DNA of 64,000 nucleotides from Methanococcoides sp. EBM-47 (GTDB taxonomy: Archaea; Halobacteriota; Methanosarcinia; Methanosarcinales; Methanosarcinaceae), in the NCBI GenBank assembly GCA_001896725.1, contig MPPA01000001.1, positions 124,001-188,000 of the forward strand. Direction: 5' to 3'. The translations under genes and the position numbers were made by a program. Below the pieces are notes generated by a model, which saw only the letters and a program-made list of their open reading frames with translations, ran no database searches and was not told the origin of the DNA. This document shows positions 35,272 to 44,744 of this stretch, piece by piece. Numbering within the stretch: the stretch's first letter is position 1; the number at the start of each line of letters is the position of its first letter.

Positions 35272-35412
35272 CCTGTTCCACCTCCATGTTCTAACCCATA
35301 GAAGGCGATTAGTGTATATATTATTTATTCTTAGCGTTTTGTTTGGAAAGAAAAAAGAGACCAGATCATATTTACATAAATTATATAATATTTAAGAATA
35401 ATGTTATTCTAT

Positions 35413-35793
35413 ATGACAATAGAATATACTGATATCCTAGATGAGCAAAGTAAAGAAATAATTGAATTACTCCAAAACCTTGGAGTTGGCAGAACAGAGG
35501 CTATTTCTATTGCTTGTCTTTCTTGTGGAAAAGAAATTACTTCTCAAGATATAGAACAAGCTTCGGGGATGAGGCAACCCGAAGTAAGTGTTTCCATGAG
35601 ACCATTACGTAAAAATGGATGGATAGAAGAACGCAATGAGAAAAAGAACTCTGAAAAAGGCAGGCCTGTCAAATACTATAAACTGATAGTCCCCCTTAGG
35701 GAGATAATTGAAACTTTCGAAGAAGATATACAGCAAAAGAACAAAGAAATGGAAGAGATCCTTAGACATTTAAAAGATTTTGGAACAAACTGA
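35413..35793 (+). CDS. Winged-helix transcriptional regulator (TrmB/ArsR-like)
   Basis: 126 aa. A winged helix spans ~15-85 (LGVGRTEAISIACLSCGKEI, RQPEVSVSMRPLRKNGWI, then the GRPVKYYKL wing), and a C-terminal coiled coil (EEDIQQKNKEMEEILRHLK) likely dimerises. The pattern is that of archaeal predicted regulators. An in-frame start at 35401 is possible. It is divergent from enolase; whether it regulates eno is an inference. Confidence 0.82.
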   Translation: MTIEYTDILDEQSKEIIELLQNLGVGRTEAISIACLSCGKEITSQDIEQASGMRQPEVSVSMRPLRKNGWIEERNEKKNSEKGRPVKYYKLIVPLREIIETFEEDIQQKNKEMEEILRHLKDFGTN

Positions 35794-35939
35794 GCTCAAA
35801 GTATATTTCAAATGTTTTCAAATGTAACTGATTAACAAACCTTCAGATAATAATTTATTCGCACTGTAATGCGGAAAAAAGGCAGATCTCACGCATCCTT
35901 GTACTCGAATGTCCTGCCATCCACTAGAAAATCCCGTCC

Positions 35940-36779
35940 TTACAATGACAAACCCTGCTCTAAGAACTCCATACTAATGTCTATCCATCTTGCGGCATGA
36001 ATGAGCGAGCCCATGGAAATGATATCAACACCCGTCTTAGCATATTCTTCAAGGTTTCCGATATTAATATTACCAGATACTTCGATGAAAACATGCTCTT
36101 TTAAACCTGCTTTTTTAAGCGTTTGTACTGTTCTTAAGACCTCACCAGGACTCATGTTATCGAGCATGATGATATCCACTTCCATACCAGCCACCAGCAA
36201 AGCATCTTCTAGACTTTCCACTTCTACTTCTATCTTCTGAGTGAAACTGGCTCTTTTTTTTGCCTCCTTTATGGCTGCTTCAAACCCCATTAGCTTGATA
36301 TGATTATCCTTAAGCATGATACAATCTGACAGACCGAACCTATGAGGGTCCCCACCTCCTGCCACCACAGCCTGTTTTTCTAAGCTCCGCATACCAGGTA
36401 TTGTCTTACGAGTGCAGGCAATTCGTGCATCTGAAAACTTTCGCACGATCTGCACGCATTTATTAGTCATGGTGGCAATGCCGCTAAGATGACCCAAGAA
36501 GTTCAAAGAGAGTCTCTCTGCCCTCAGCATTGATACAGAACTTCCTTTTAAAGACAATATGGCTTCTCCTGCCAATATCTGATCACCATCTTGATGCATG
36601 GCCACTGCCTGCAGATCAAAGTACTTGAAAATAGACATTGCAACATCAATGCCTGCAAGAGTACATTCCTCCTTGCTGATAATGATCGCTTCAACCTGTC
36701 GCTCCGGAACAAGGATACATGAAAGATCATAAGGACCAAGGTCTTCCTGAATGAAATGTTCTAATTCACTATTGAGCAT
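35940..36779 (-). CDS. nadC: Nicotinate-nucleotide pyrophosphorylase (carboxylating)
   Basis: 279 aa. NadC makes nicotinate mononucleotide from quinolinate and PRPP. Motifs: EDLGPYDLSCILVP, AERLSLNFLGHLSGIAT, TRKTIPGMRSLEKQAV, GGGDPHRFGLSDCIMLKDNH, EVEVES, MLDNMSP, and EVSGNI. The start at 36779 uses the GGTGGT a few bases upstream; a further ATG at 36794 overlaps it. No other nad gene is adjacent. ModD is a related alternative but fits less well. Confidence 0.9.
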   Translation of the reverse strand: MLNSELEHFIQEDLGPYDLSCILVPERQVEAIIISKEECTLAGIDVAMSIFKYFDLQAVAMHQDGDQILAGEAILSLKGSSVSMLRAERLSLNFLGHLSGIATMTNKCVQIVRKFSDARIACTRKTIPGMRSLEKQAVVAGGGDPHRFGLSDCIMLKDNHIKLMGFEAAIKEAKKRASFTQKIEVEVESLEDALLVAGMEVDIIMLDNMSPGEVLRTVQTLKKAGLKEHVFIEVSGNINIGNLEEYAKTGVDIISMGSLIHAARWIDISMEFLEQGLSL

Positions 36780-37211
36780 TTTTGACCACCACATATTTCA
36801 ATGTTCTTTATGTAAATTGTAATAGATATTCTTAATTTCCTAGCCTTACTTTGAGCGTAACATAAAATAGCAGGGCAATAAATAAAGACAGCACACTCAT
36901 TTAACCTTAATGCAAGCGACTAAAGTAGCTAAAAATAAGATTATGACCATTAAGTTATTACATTACAGTATTTATTATCCAATGTTCTTGGATGCATTAT
37001 CTATAGCTACGATGATCTTCATGGCCATTCTTCTATCGATATAGAAGGCATTATAAATATTATATAAAATCACACTCAATTCAGTAATCAAAACTATTTA
37101 AGGTAGAATACAAAGGATAAAATTTATAGAGAAGGAAATATTATCCCTCTCTAAGCGAAGGTACCATAAGGACCCTATATAAGGAACCCGTCAATAAACT
37201 TTCACAGTCAA
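36780..37211. other. Intergenic region between nadC and usp
   Basis: About 430 AT-rich bases. A perfect stem CTTCTAT-cgat-ATAGAAG lies at 37030-37047. A short open minus-strand frame around 36980-37080 (ending MKIIVAIDNASKNIG) is too small to call. Confidence 0.4.
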
Positions 37212-37652
37212 TTATGGGATGATCAGCACAGGCCTTTTTGAGTACCGCACCACGTTCTCCGCAACGCTTCCAAGGAGAATATGATTGAGTCCAGTGAGTC
37301 CCAAAGTTCCCATCACTATAAGATCAATATCGTTCTCAGCAGCAAAATCTACTATTCCGTTTCCAGGAGTTTTGCCATCAATGATCGCGCAGTCTACCTT
37401 AACCCCTTCTTTGTTGCCTATGTCCATCACATATGCAGTGGCTTTCTCACCCTGTTCCTTCAGATGTCCCTCTAGCGCCTTTGCCCACATCTGACCACGC
37501 ATAGCAGAACCTACCCCTGCGGGAGGTACGACATAAAGGGCTGTAACCTTGGCATCATTTGCTTTTGCCAATCCTATACCCCAATTCACTGCATTTTTCA
37601 CATTGTCAGACCCATCCGTGGCTATTAGTATCGATCTTATATTTAAGCTCAT
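37212..37652 (-). CDS. Universal stress protein (UspA family)
   Basis: 146 aa. It has the Usp alpha/beta fold with ILIATDGSDNVKNAVNWG at the N-terminus and the ATP-binding type motif GTLGLTGLNHILLGSVAENVV near the C-terminus (G-2x-G-9x-G-S/T). GAGGTGG lies five bases upstream of the ATG at 37652. It sits downstream of the KefB-type antiporter on the same strand; Usp proteins often accompany cation transporters. Confidence 0.92.
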   Translation of the reverse strand: MSLNIRSILIATDGSDNVKNAVNWGIGLAKANDAKVTALYVVPPAGVGSAMRGQMWAKALEGHLKEQGEKATAYVMDIGNKEGVKVDCAIIDGKTPGNGIVDFAAENDIDLIVMGTLGLTGLNHILLGSVAENVVRYSKRPVLIIP

Positions 37653-37806
37653 AATTACCACCTCAATATAGAGTTGAGATTAGTGTATAATATATCTATT
37701 GGTTGAATCCATATCTACAGAACTGATAGATAAAGATAACATTAGGGATATTTTACTAAATAAAAGATAGTAATGAAGCGCGTGTTAAAATCCAATCGGT
37801 ATTTAA

Positions 37807-37855
<49 letters not shown>

Positions 37856-37881
37856 CGAACTATTTTATGATAAGAACTATT

Positions 37882-39939
37882 TTATGCTTCTTCATACGGA
37901 CAGTTTTCAGAAAGAATACCACTAAAGTCTGCTTCAAGAAAATTTCTTAGTTGGCATAATTTTTCCGGTTTGCCAAGTACTGTGAGCATATCACCTGATA
38001 GAAGTTGTGTGTTACCTGTAGGATTCTCTATTATCTGTTCCCCTCTGCGGATGGCCAGTACCGTTGTGCCATGAATATTTCTTAAATCAATGTCCTTGAG
38101 TGTGCTTCCGTGAATGGAACTACCTTCCTCTATCTTAAAAGATGTTACATCCAGTCCGGGCAGTTCATCTTTCAGACTGAAAGTATCCTTTTTAGCATCA
38201 ATTGAGTGTCTTCTCAGCATTGAATAACCATTTGCACGTATTTCTTTTGTGAATGCATGAATTTTTTCATCTGACACAAGATATTTTTTAAGCAAACGGC
38301 TGAATATTTCCACGGATGTTTCATATTCCTCAGGAATTACTTCATCTGCACCCAGTTGGCTGAGGGTTTTGACCTCCCTCATGTATCGCGTCCTTGCAAT
38401 AATATATATCTTCGGATTCATTCTTCTTGCTATATCAGTTATTGCCCTTGTAGCAATGAAATCAGATATGCCAACCACAAGTACCCTAGCAGATTTTATG
38501 TTAGCAGAATCAAGGACTACCTCGTGAGTTGCATCCCCATAATATATCCTTTCTCCTTTTTTTCTTTCATTACGCACGGTCTCTGGATTTGTTTCTATGA
38601 TGACATAAGAAATGCCTGCGGTCTTCGCAGCATTAGAAACTGTCTTTCCATTGAATCCATAACCTACAATAATAAGATGATCGTGCATTTCCTTATTTTC
38701 GTCTCCAGGCATTTCGTCAGCTGAATATATACCCATGCTCTTTGCATACAGACCATTGATCAATATAGGATTCTTAGTCATATTGAGTACCTTTCGCGAG
38801 AATTTATGTGAAAAATTCATCACAAAAGGGGTAGCTGCCATAGTAAGTATGGAAACAGAGAGAAAAGACTGATAAAGACCTTCATCAAGAAGTCCATAAG
38901 ACATTCCAAAGTTTGAAAGGACAAATGAGAACTCTCCAACCTGGGCTAGTGTCAACCCTGTTATGATAGTGGTCCTCAGGGGATATCCCAATATGAATGT
39001 GACAAGTCCTGCAGCCATAGATTTTACAATTATGACCAATGCAGCTAGTGCCAGAAGAATCATCACATTCTCCAAGAAAAAGCTGACATTCATTAACATT
39101 CCGATGGACACGAAAAAGAAGCTTATAAAGACGTCCTTAAAAGGCATCATATTGCCAACAGCCTGGTGACTGTACTCAGATTCGGATATGATCAAACCTG
39201 CCAGGAATGCCCCAAGAGCCAGTGACAATCCTGCTCTGGAAGTCAGCCACGCTGTACCAAACACCGTGAATATAATGGTCAAAAGGAAAAGTTCCCTACT
39301 TTTTGTCTTAGTGATCCTGAAGAGCAGTGCAGGCATTACCCATCTTGCATTGATGATTACGAATAACATTATCCCAAGACCTTTCAAAAGGAAGGTTACA
39401 GAACTGTCCCCAGAAGTGGAAGGCACGCCTGCAAGTATAGGAGTAAGGAGTATCATAGGAACAATAACGATATCCTGAAATATGAGCACTCCAAGGGATA
39501 TTTTACCATAAGTTGTGTAGGTTTCTCCTTTTTCCTGAAACAGTTTCAGCACTATGGCGGTACTGCTTAGGGATACCAGGAACCCGAGGAAAAGAGCAGT
39601 ATTTGGGCTGGAGCCTATGTAAAGGGAAATATAGTAGACTAACACTGTAGTAATAGCTACCTGTAAACCACCACCCACCAGCACGAACCTTTTGATGTCC
39701 CAAAGCTCTTTGATAGACATCTCAACCCCTATTGTGAACAATAACAGAATTATTCCTATCTCTGAAAGTACCTCTACCTGCTCAACTTCACGAATAATAC
39801 CAAGTACATAAGGACCTGCTACAATACCTGTGACAAGAAAACCAAGTATAGGTGATAATCTGACCTTATGGAACAGTAACAGAATAAGTATTGACAAACC
39901 AAAAATTATTTCAACATCAGTGAACAGTGTCAGATCCAT
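37882..39939 (-). CDS. KefB-type K+/H+ (CPA2) antiporter with RCK domain
   Basis: 685 aa. A ~12-helix Na+/H+-exchanger domain (residues 1-385, with LGFLVTGIVAGPYVLGI and LGAFLAGLIISESEYSHQA) is followed by a TrkA-N NAD-binding domain (VGYGFNGKTVSNAAK, residues ~410-530) and a TrkA-C domain (to ~675). This arrangement is that of KefB/C-like and archaeal cation antiporters. Ion specificity is inferred. The ATG at 39939 gives MDLTLFTDVEIIFGL; no strong SD is seen. Confidence 0.9.
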   Translation of the reverse strand: MDLTLFTDVEIIFGLSILILLLFHKVRLSPILGFLVTGIVAGPYVLGIIREVEQVEVLSEIGIILLLFTIGVEMSIKELWDIKRFVLVGGGLQVAITTVLVYYISLYIGSSPNTALFLGFLVSLSSTAIVLKLFQEKGETYTTYGKISLGVLIFQDIVIVPMILLTPILAGVPSTSGDSSVTFLLKGLGIMLFVIINARWVMPALLFRITKTKSRELFLLTIIFTVFGTAWLTSRAGLSLALGAFLAGLIISESEYSHQAVGNMMPFKDVFISFFFVSIGMLMNVSFFLENVMILLALAALVIIVKSMAAGLVTFILGYPLRTTIITGLTLAQVGEFSFVLSNFGMSYGLLDEGLYQSFLSVSILTMAATPFVMNFSHKFSRKVLNMTKNPILINGLYAKSMGIYSADEMPGDENKEMHDHLIIVGYGFNGKTVSNAAKTAGISYVIIETNPETVRNERKKGERIYYGDATHEVVLDSANIKSARVLVVGISDFIATRAITDIARRMNPKIYIIARTRYMREVKTLSQLGADEVIPEEYETSVEIFSRLLKKYLVSDEKIHAFTKEIRANGYSMLRRHSIDAKKDTFSLKDELPGLDVTSFKIEEGSSIHGSTLKDIDLRNIHGTTVLAIRRGEQIIENPTGNTQLLSGDMLTVLGKPEKLCQLRNFLEADFSGILSENCPYEEA

Positions 39940-40328
39940 AACGTAGCCGGTCAGTTCTAATGAAACCTAATCTATAAAGATGTTTTGACCTCTACAAGTC
40001 ATAAAAGAAATGGTTCTAAGTATATTGGCTTTTTTAGATCTTTATAGCATTAAGCTGGGGATTTGTAAGTTACTTGGAATAAAACAGTGATCTTCTTTAC
40101 TGGCCAAGTATTGGTATCTCCTGGACAACCCTTTCACTTGATGATGATCATAATTCAGCAAATATTCAGTATATAATGATTTGTCATTTTTATTGGAAAT
40201 AGAGATGGTGGAGCAATTATCTACAGAATATTGAAGGGACCCACATTCTTTGATACAATACGGCCATAGGTATAGAAAGTAAATGCCTACTACCGATAAA
40301 GAAAGCTCAAAGAAGAACAGTAACCTAT
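39940..40328. other. Intergenic region
   Basis: About 390 AT-rich bases upstream of the antiporter gene. It must hold the antiporter promoter and the 3' end of the next gene's transcript. I see no gene, tRNA or clear repeat. Confidence 0.35.
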
Positions 40329-41462
40329 TTACTCTACGTTCAGTATGCTTGCCAGTTCAAGCCCCTCACTGCCAAGTTCAGCCAGCTTGTTAAAAAGTTC
40401 TTCTTTTGCTACATATTTTTCTGTTCTTGTACCATCGGTACGCTCAACCTTTATAGTTATCTCGTTCTTAACAATTCCTCTGTCAGTGCATTCCCGAACA
40501 ATATCACCATATCTTTCCATGATAATCTTAAAACAATCAAAAACTTCATTGTTACGGACTGCATCTTTACCATCGAGCATGACCTTCTTTAGTTGCTGGG
40601 ACATAATGGACATTTCAAGGAATCTATTGATCTCTAAGCCCAATGACCTCACCCTATCTATTTCAATGGACTGCGAGAGGATCTTGTCTGCAGTGATATC
40701 GTTGTTCCCATGAAAAATCTGAATGGCCTGTGGATTAAACATTATCTTGAACTGCTGATCCTGTTTCTTGTTCCAAAAGGTCAGTTCAAGATGGGAATCA
40801 CCGTTTAGATCAATGTTAGTGATCATAAAATCGCTTACATCGATCATCCTTATTTTGTTTTCCTTGTGTATTATCCCAGTTTTTGCCCACACAGGTAGCT
40901 GGATATTTCCATACACTTCCCGCATAAGTAATGGCCCATTCTTATAAAGTATCTCACTTTCATATTCCACACCGTATATAGAGGCCTTAAGCTCTCCTTT
41001 CATACTGCCATTATCAAAACGAACCGAATACGTTTTAATAGCTCCGTATATACCATCCTCAAAAAGAGGATTGAGCGTAGGGAACATCTTCTTTTCCAGT
41101 TCATTGATATGCAGCTCATGTTCCCTCTTTTTTTGATCGAGCTCTTTGTTGAGATCGTGAAGACCAATTCCGACACTTGTATCACACGCATCCATGATGG
41201 CATTATGACAATCAAGGATCTCTACATTATCTACATTGAAAGAAATTGATCTTACGTACGTTTTTACATCGTTCGCGAAATTTTCAAGTTCTATGATCCT
41301 ATTCTCCAGAGAAGAAATATCTCTCATATCAATTTCATTTACTTCGATAGCATCATTTTCTAGGGAGAGAGCCTTACTTGCTATTTCAATTAGATCCTTG
41401 ATGTCCTGAATAAAGTCACGCTGTATAGGCAGGTCTGTAGAATCCTGATAGGTATACCTCAT
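40329..41462 (-). CDS. Unrecognised protein with N-terminal coiled coil
   Basis: 377 aa, no family recognised. The first ~125 residues are helical and charged (KKREHELHINELEKKMFPTL), followed by a beta-rich middle (~140-260; MKGELKASIYGVEYES, SHLELTFWNKKQDQQFKIMF) and a helical C-terminus ending EGLELASILNVE. No signal peptide or membrane segment. The ATG at 41462 has GGAGG five bases upstream. It follows tyrS on the same strand with a 78-base gap. Confidence 0.8.
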   Translation of the reverse strand: MRYTYQDSTDLPIQRDFIQDIKDLIEIASKALSLENDAIEVNEIDMRDISSLENRIIELENFANDVKTYVRSISFNVDNVEILDCHNAIMDACDTSVGIGLHDLNKELDQKKREHELHINELEKKMFPTLNPLFEDGIYGAIKTYSVRFDNGSMKGELKASIYGVEYESEILYKNGPLLMREVYGNIQLPVWAKTGIIHKENKIRMIDVSDFMITNIDLNGDSHLELTFWNKKQDQQFKIMFNPQAIQIFHGNNDITADKILSQSIEIDRVRSLGLEINRFLEMSIMSQQLKKVMLDGKDAVRNNEVFDCFKIIMERYGDIVRECTDRGIVKNEITIKVERTDGTRTEKYVAKEELFNKLAELGSEGLELASILNVE

Positions 41463-41540
41463 GCGATCCTCCGCCTGAATGAATATTCTAACTATTTGTA
41501 GTATGTAACCAGTTAAATATGTTGCGACTTTTGAAGAGAC

Positions 41541-42500
41541 TCAGTTCGTTTCCAAAACCTTTCTTACAGGCTCAAGTATCATGTTCATGTACTTAGTAGC
41601 ACCTTTCTTGAGGTCCATAGGATGCAATTGCCCCTCCAAAAAGACTTTCATGAGCTCCTCATAACCTCTGCATACAAGTTCACCTCCATATTTCTCCGGC
41701 CTTTCGAATATAATTTCTTCATATCGAGGACAAATATGGTATCTGAACAATTCCAATACAGGATTCTCGTTTACCTGACCTGCTGGACAGAAAGCTTTTT
41801 TCATTTTTTGATCGATATCTTCTTTTGAATCATCTACAGAAATAAAATTATCACTTGATGAGGACATCTTTTTTCCGTCCAGACCCAGAAGTATAGGCGT
41901 ATGTATACAAAGAGGAGACTTGAAGCCCAAAGCTGGCAGCCCTTCTCTGGCAAGCATATGTATCTTACGCTGATCAATACCTCCCACGGCTATGTCCACA
42001 CCAAGCAGTGCGATGTCAATTGCCTGCATCATAGGGTACACCATTTGGGAAACCTTAGGATCGTCCATCTTTCTTCCAACCTCATCCATACTTCTCCTTG
42101 CCCTGTTAAGAGATGCAGTGGTCGTAAGCTTGAGCACATTGAGCATATAATCAGATGTCAATTGAAAATCAGAACCATATACAAATTTTGTCTTTTCTGG
42201 ATCAAGCCCAAGGGCAATGAAACAATCCCTGTTGTAATCAGCGATCTCACGCACCTCTTCCAGAGTACCTTTCTGGTTAAGGTATGCATGCACATCGGCA
42301 AGCAGGACTATGATTTGGAAACCTGCATTCTGCAGATCGAGGAGTTTATTGACCGTAAGTACATGACCCAGATGGATCTTGCCACTGGGCTCATAACCCA
42401 CATACGCAACAGGGGCATTCTTCTTTTTTAGAAGTTCTTCCAGTTCTTCCTCTGTAACAATTTCCTGCACGTTCCTTTTTATAAGCTCCAGTCTGTCCAT
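41541..42500 (-). CDS. tyrS: Tyrosyl-tRNA synthetase
   Basis: 319 aa, archaeal/eukaryal-type TyrRS. Class I signatures KIHLGHV (HIGH) near residue 40 and KKMSSSSDNFIS (KMSKS) are present, with tyrosine-pocket residues in VAYVGYEPSGKIHLG and MQAIDIALLGVDIAVGGIDQRK. It charges tRNA-Tyr. GGTGA lies just upstream of the ATG at 42500. It follows thg1 and PRC-barrel genes on the same strand, so two tRNA-related genes are grouped. Confidence 0.95.
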   Translation of the reverse strand: MDRLELIKRNVQEIVTEEELEELLKKKNAPVAYVGYEPSGKIHLGHVLTVNKLLDLQNAGFQIIVLLADVHAYLNQKGTLEEVREIADYNRDCFIALGLDPEKTKFVYGSDFQLTSDYMLNVLKLTTTASLNRARRSMDEVGRKMDDPKVSQMVYPMMQAIDIALLGVDIAVGGIDQRKIHMLAREGLPALGFKSPLCIHTPILLGLDGKKMSSSSDNFISVDDSKEDIDQKMKKAFCPAGQVNENPVLELFRYHICPRYEEIIFERPEKYGGELVCRGYEELMKVFLEGQLHPMDLKKGATKYMNMILEPVRKVLETN

Positions 42501-42554
42501 AAGTTCACCATTGATAAATAATGGTTGGTATAAAAACCCTTTCTGCTTATATTG

Positions 42555-43286
42555 TTAACTGTTACCGACCAATGCATCAATGAAAGATCTTCCTTCAGGG
42601 GAAGTGAATTGGGGTATATCCCAGTTCTGCACAACTCTGGTACGGATACTGCTGGTATTTTCTTGCATCAAAGGATTATAACCTACAATAGAGTACTGCT
42701 CTTTATGGACAAGCATTCCTTTCCTCTGCCACGCAGGTACTTTAGCAATGTTGATACCATACCTGAAAAGCAACTCATGGATATCTGATGACCTTTTTTT
42801 TTTAAGGGTAATAGCCGCTTCTTTTTCCCTATAGCCTTTTGAAACAAGCACATAAAAAGCATAGGAGTTGATACAATTCCTCCAGGCCTCCTTTTGCCTC
42901 CAGGACAGATAATCCATTATCTGGTCTTTGCATAAAGGGACAATGCGGGAATCAAATGCCAGTGGTTCCTGCACCTTTAGACATAAGGTAAGCGCACTGC
43001 TCAAAAAACTGGGAACAACGGAATTTAGTTTTTCTACTCTTCCGTCAAATGGTGCGTATTTGAACAATAGATTGATTTCATCTGAAAAAATATAGCCGAA
43101 AACAGGTGATATGCCACTTTTCTTAAATAGCATCTCTACAGCATTACCCATAGAGATCGCAAACCTGCTATCAAAGGGTTTTTGGAAGTTCAAACGTAAC
43201 AATGAATTTCTAAAGGCCCTGCCGTCTACACGGATGATAAAAGGAAGTGTACAGCGCAGATCACTGTAGATCTCTCGCTCCTTCAT
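42555..43286 (-). CDS. tRNA(His) guanylyltransferase-like (Thg1/TLP)
   Basis: 243 aa. Thg1 adds G to the 5' end of tRNA-His or repairs tRNA 5' ends. Conserved parts: FIIRVDGRAFRNS (metal Asp), GYIFSDEINLLFK (second acidic site), SWRQKEAWRNCINSYAF and AWQRKGMLVHKE. In some Methanosarcina the gene carries an in-frame UAG for pyrrolysine; this copy is a continuous frame ending in TAA. The start at 43286 is chosen to keep the normal length; the frame upstream overlaps the PRC-barrel gene. Eight bases separate the two genes. Confidence 0.85.
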   Translation of the reverse strand: MKEREIYSDLRCTLPFIIRVDGRAFRNSLLRLNFQKPFDSRFAISMGNAVEMLFKKSGISPVFGYIFSDEINLLFKYAPFDGRVEKLNSVVPSFLSSALTLCLKVQEPLAFDSRIVPLCKDQIMDYLSWRQKEAWRNCINSYAFYVLVSKGYREKEAAITLKKKRSSDIHELLFRYGINIAKVPAWQRKGMLVHKEQYSIVGYNPLMQENTSSIRTRVVQNWDIPQFTSPEGRSFIDALVGNS

Positions 43287-43293
43287 ATGCTTT

Positions 43294-43560
43294 TTACTCT
43301 TCTTCTTTTTCTTTCTTTTTCTTGAACTTGCTAACAATACTCCTTATTATGACAATGTCTCCGGTGGTCACTACCCATCTATATGGAATGATGGCACCTC
43401 TTGTAGGAACATCGAATATATCCCTGTTGATATCAGTTATGGCTATCCCTTTAACATTCCTTTCTTCAACATTCAATACAAGGTCAGCCACTTTTCCAAC
43501 ATATGTGCCGGCATCTGTATAAACATTAAGCCCGAAAAGTGATGTCAAATCCATACGCAT
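43294..43560 (-). CDS. PRC-barrel domain protein
   Basis: 88 aa. A PRC-barrel of about 75 residues (LFGLNVYTDAGTYVGKVADL, then GIAITDINRD and RGAIIPYRWVV) with a lysine/glutamate-rich tail (KKKKEKEEE). Such small archaeal proteins are common; some help cell division (CdpB-type), but the role here is unknown. GGAGA precedes the ATG at 43560. It is probably co-transcribed with thg1 and tyrS. Confidence 0.88.
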   Translation of the reverse strand: MRMDLTSLFGLNVYTDAGTYVGKVADLVLNVEERNVKGIAITDINRDIFDVPTRGAIIPYRWVVTTGDIVIIRSIVSKFKKKKEKEEE

Positions 43561-43642
43561 ACTATCTCTCCTTTATTTAAGAGTACTTATATATGAACAT
43601 TCGTATGTAAAAGCACTATAATACAAATGTTTTTTCATATAC

Positions 43643-44566
43643 TCAAATATCTAGTTTTTCTATACCAGACCTTACAGCCCCCTCAGAGATCGAAAGTGAT
43701 GCTTTCTGTTCAGGTGTGAGGTCTATCTCAATGATCTTTTCAACACCAATCTTCCCCAGTTTTATAGGTACACCCAGACAAACATCATTGAACCCGTACT
43801 CCCCTTCAAGATAAACGGATGCCGGCATCATTCTTCCGGAATCGTTTATAATAGCATCTACCATGGATGCAACCGCTGCTGACGGAGCATAGAAAGCACT
43901 TCCTTCCATAAGAAAGCTGACGATCTCGGCTCCGGCATTAATTGTCCTTTTGATAAGCCTGTCAATGGTTTCCTGTGGCAGGAACTCGGATATGGGAATG
44001 CCTGATACTGTTGTATACTGTGGAAGAGGGACCATATTATCACCATGTCCACCTAGTACCATGGCATCTACATCCTTTACGGAACATCCTACCTCCTTAG
44101 CCACAAAAGAGGCGAATCTACTAGAATCCAATAACCCGCTCATACCAAACACCTTTTTCTTTTCAAATCCGGTGTACTTGTATACAGCATAAGTGATAAT
44201 GTCCAATGGATTTGTTACTGTGAGCACTATGCTCTTTGGTGCATATTGTTTGATATTGCCGCATACATCCCTTGTGATCTTTGCATTGATGTTCAGCAGA
44301 TCATCTCTTGTCATACCCGGTTTGCGTGCTATGCCCGCGGTTATGATCACAATATCGGAATCCTCTATGTCAGCATAATCATTGGTTCCTTTTATGTTCA
44401 CATCATAGCCCATCAAAGGTGCTGCCTGCATAAGATCGAGTGCCTTTCCCTGCGGAAGACCAGGTATCACATCCAGTAGAACAATATCACCGAATTTGCC
44501 CTCTGCCAGCCTCTGTGCAGTAGAAGCACCCACATTACCTGCACCTACCACTGAAATTTTATTCAT
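43643..44566 (-). CDS. mdh: Malate dehydrogenase
   Basis: 307 aa of the LDH-like MDH type. NAD-binding GAGNVGAS near residue 8, DVIPGLPQGKALDL with the acidic residue for NAD, the catalytic region VTNPLDIITY, GMSGLLDSSRF (substrate Arg), and the active-site His in GGHGDNMVPL. It interconverts malate and oxaloacetate. The ATG at 44566 is preferred over 44572 because AGGGG sits eight bases upstream rather than two. It is monocistronic or heads the PRC-thg1 group. Confidence 0.94.
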   Translation of the reverse strand: MNKISVVGAGNVGASTAQRLAEGKFGDIVLLDVIPGLPQGKALDLMQAAPLMGYDVNIKGTNDYADIEDSDIVIITAGIARKPGMTRDDLLNINAKITRDVCGNIKQYAPKSIVLTVTNPLDIITYAVYKYTGFEKKKVFGMSGLLDSSRFASFVAKEVGCSVKDVDAMVLGGHGDNMVPLPQYTTVSGIPISEFLPQETIDRLIKRTINAGAEIVSFLMEGSAFYAPSAAVASMVDAIINDSGRMMPASVYLEGEYGFNDVCLGVPIKLGKIGVEKIIEIDLTPEQKASLSISEGAVRSGIEKLDI

Positions 44567-44744
44567 GCCCATTTCCCCTAATAAGATATTCTTTGGTATT
44601 CACATTATAATATATATATTGCCCATATATAATCATGGCTATGATCCCTCATTAGACCTATCCTCATATAGACATATAACGCCATGGTTATTAATCAATA
44701 ATCCATACTAATATGACCTATACTTAGGGGAAAGAGGACGTTCA

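Noticed and set aside
36980-37080. Short frame ending MKIIVAIDNASKNIG
   Set aside because: About 30 codons, no SD, could arise by chance.
42555-43286. Pyrrolysine codon in thg1, as known for some Methanosarcina
   Set aside because: The frame has no internal TAG and stops at TAA.
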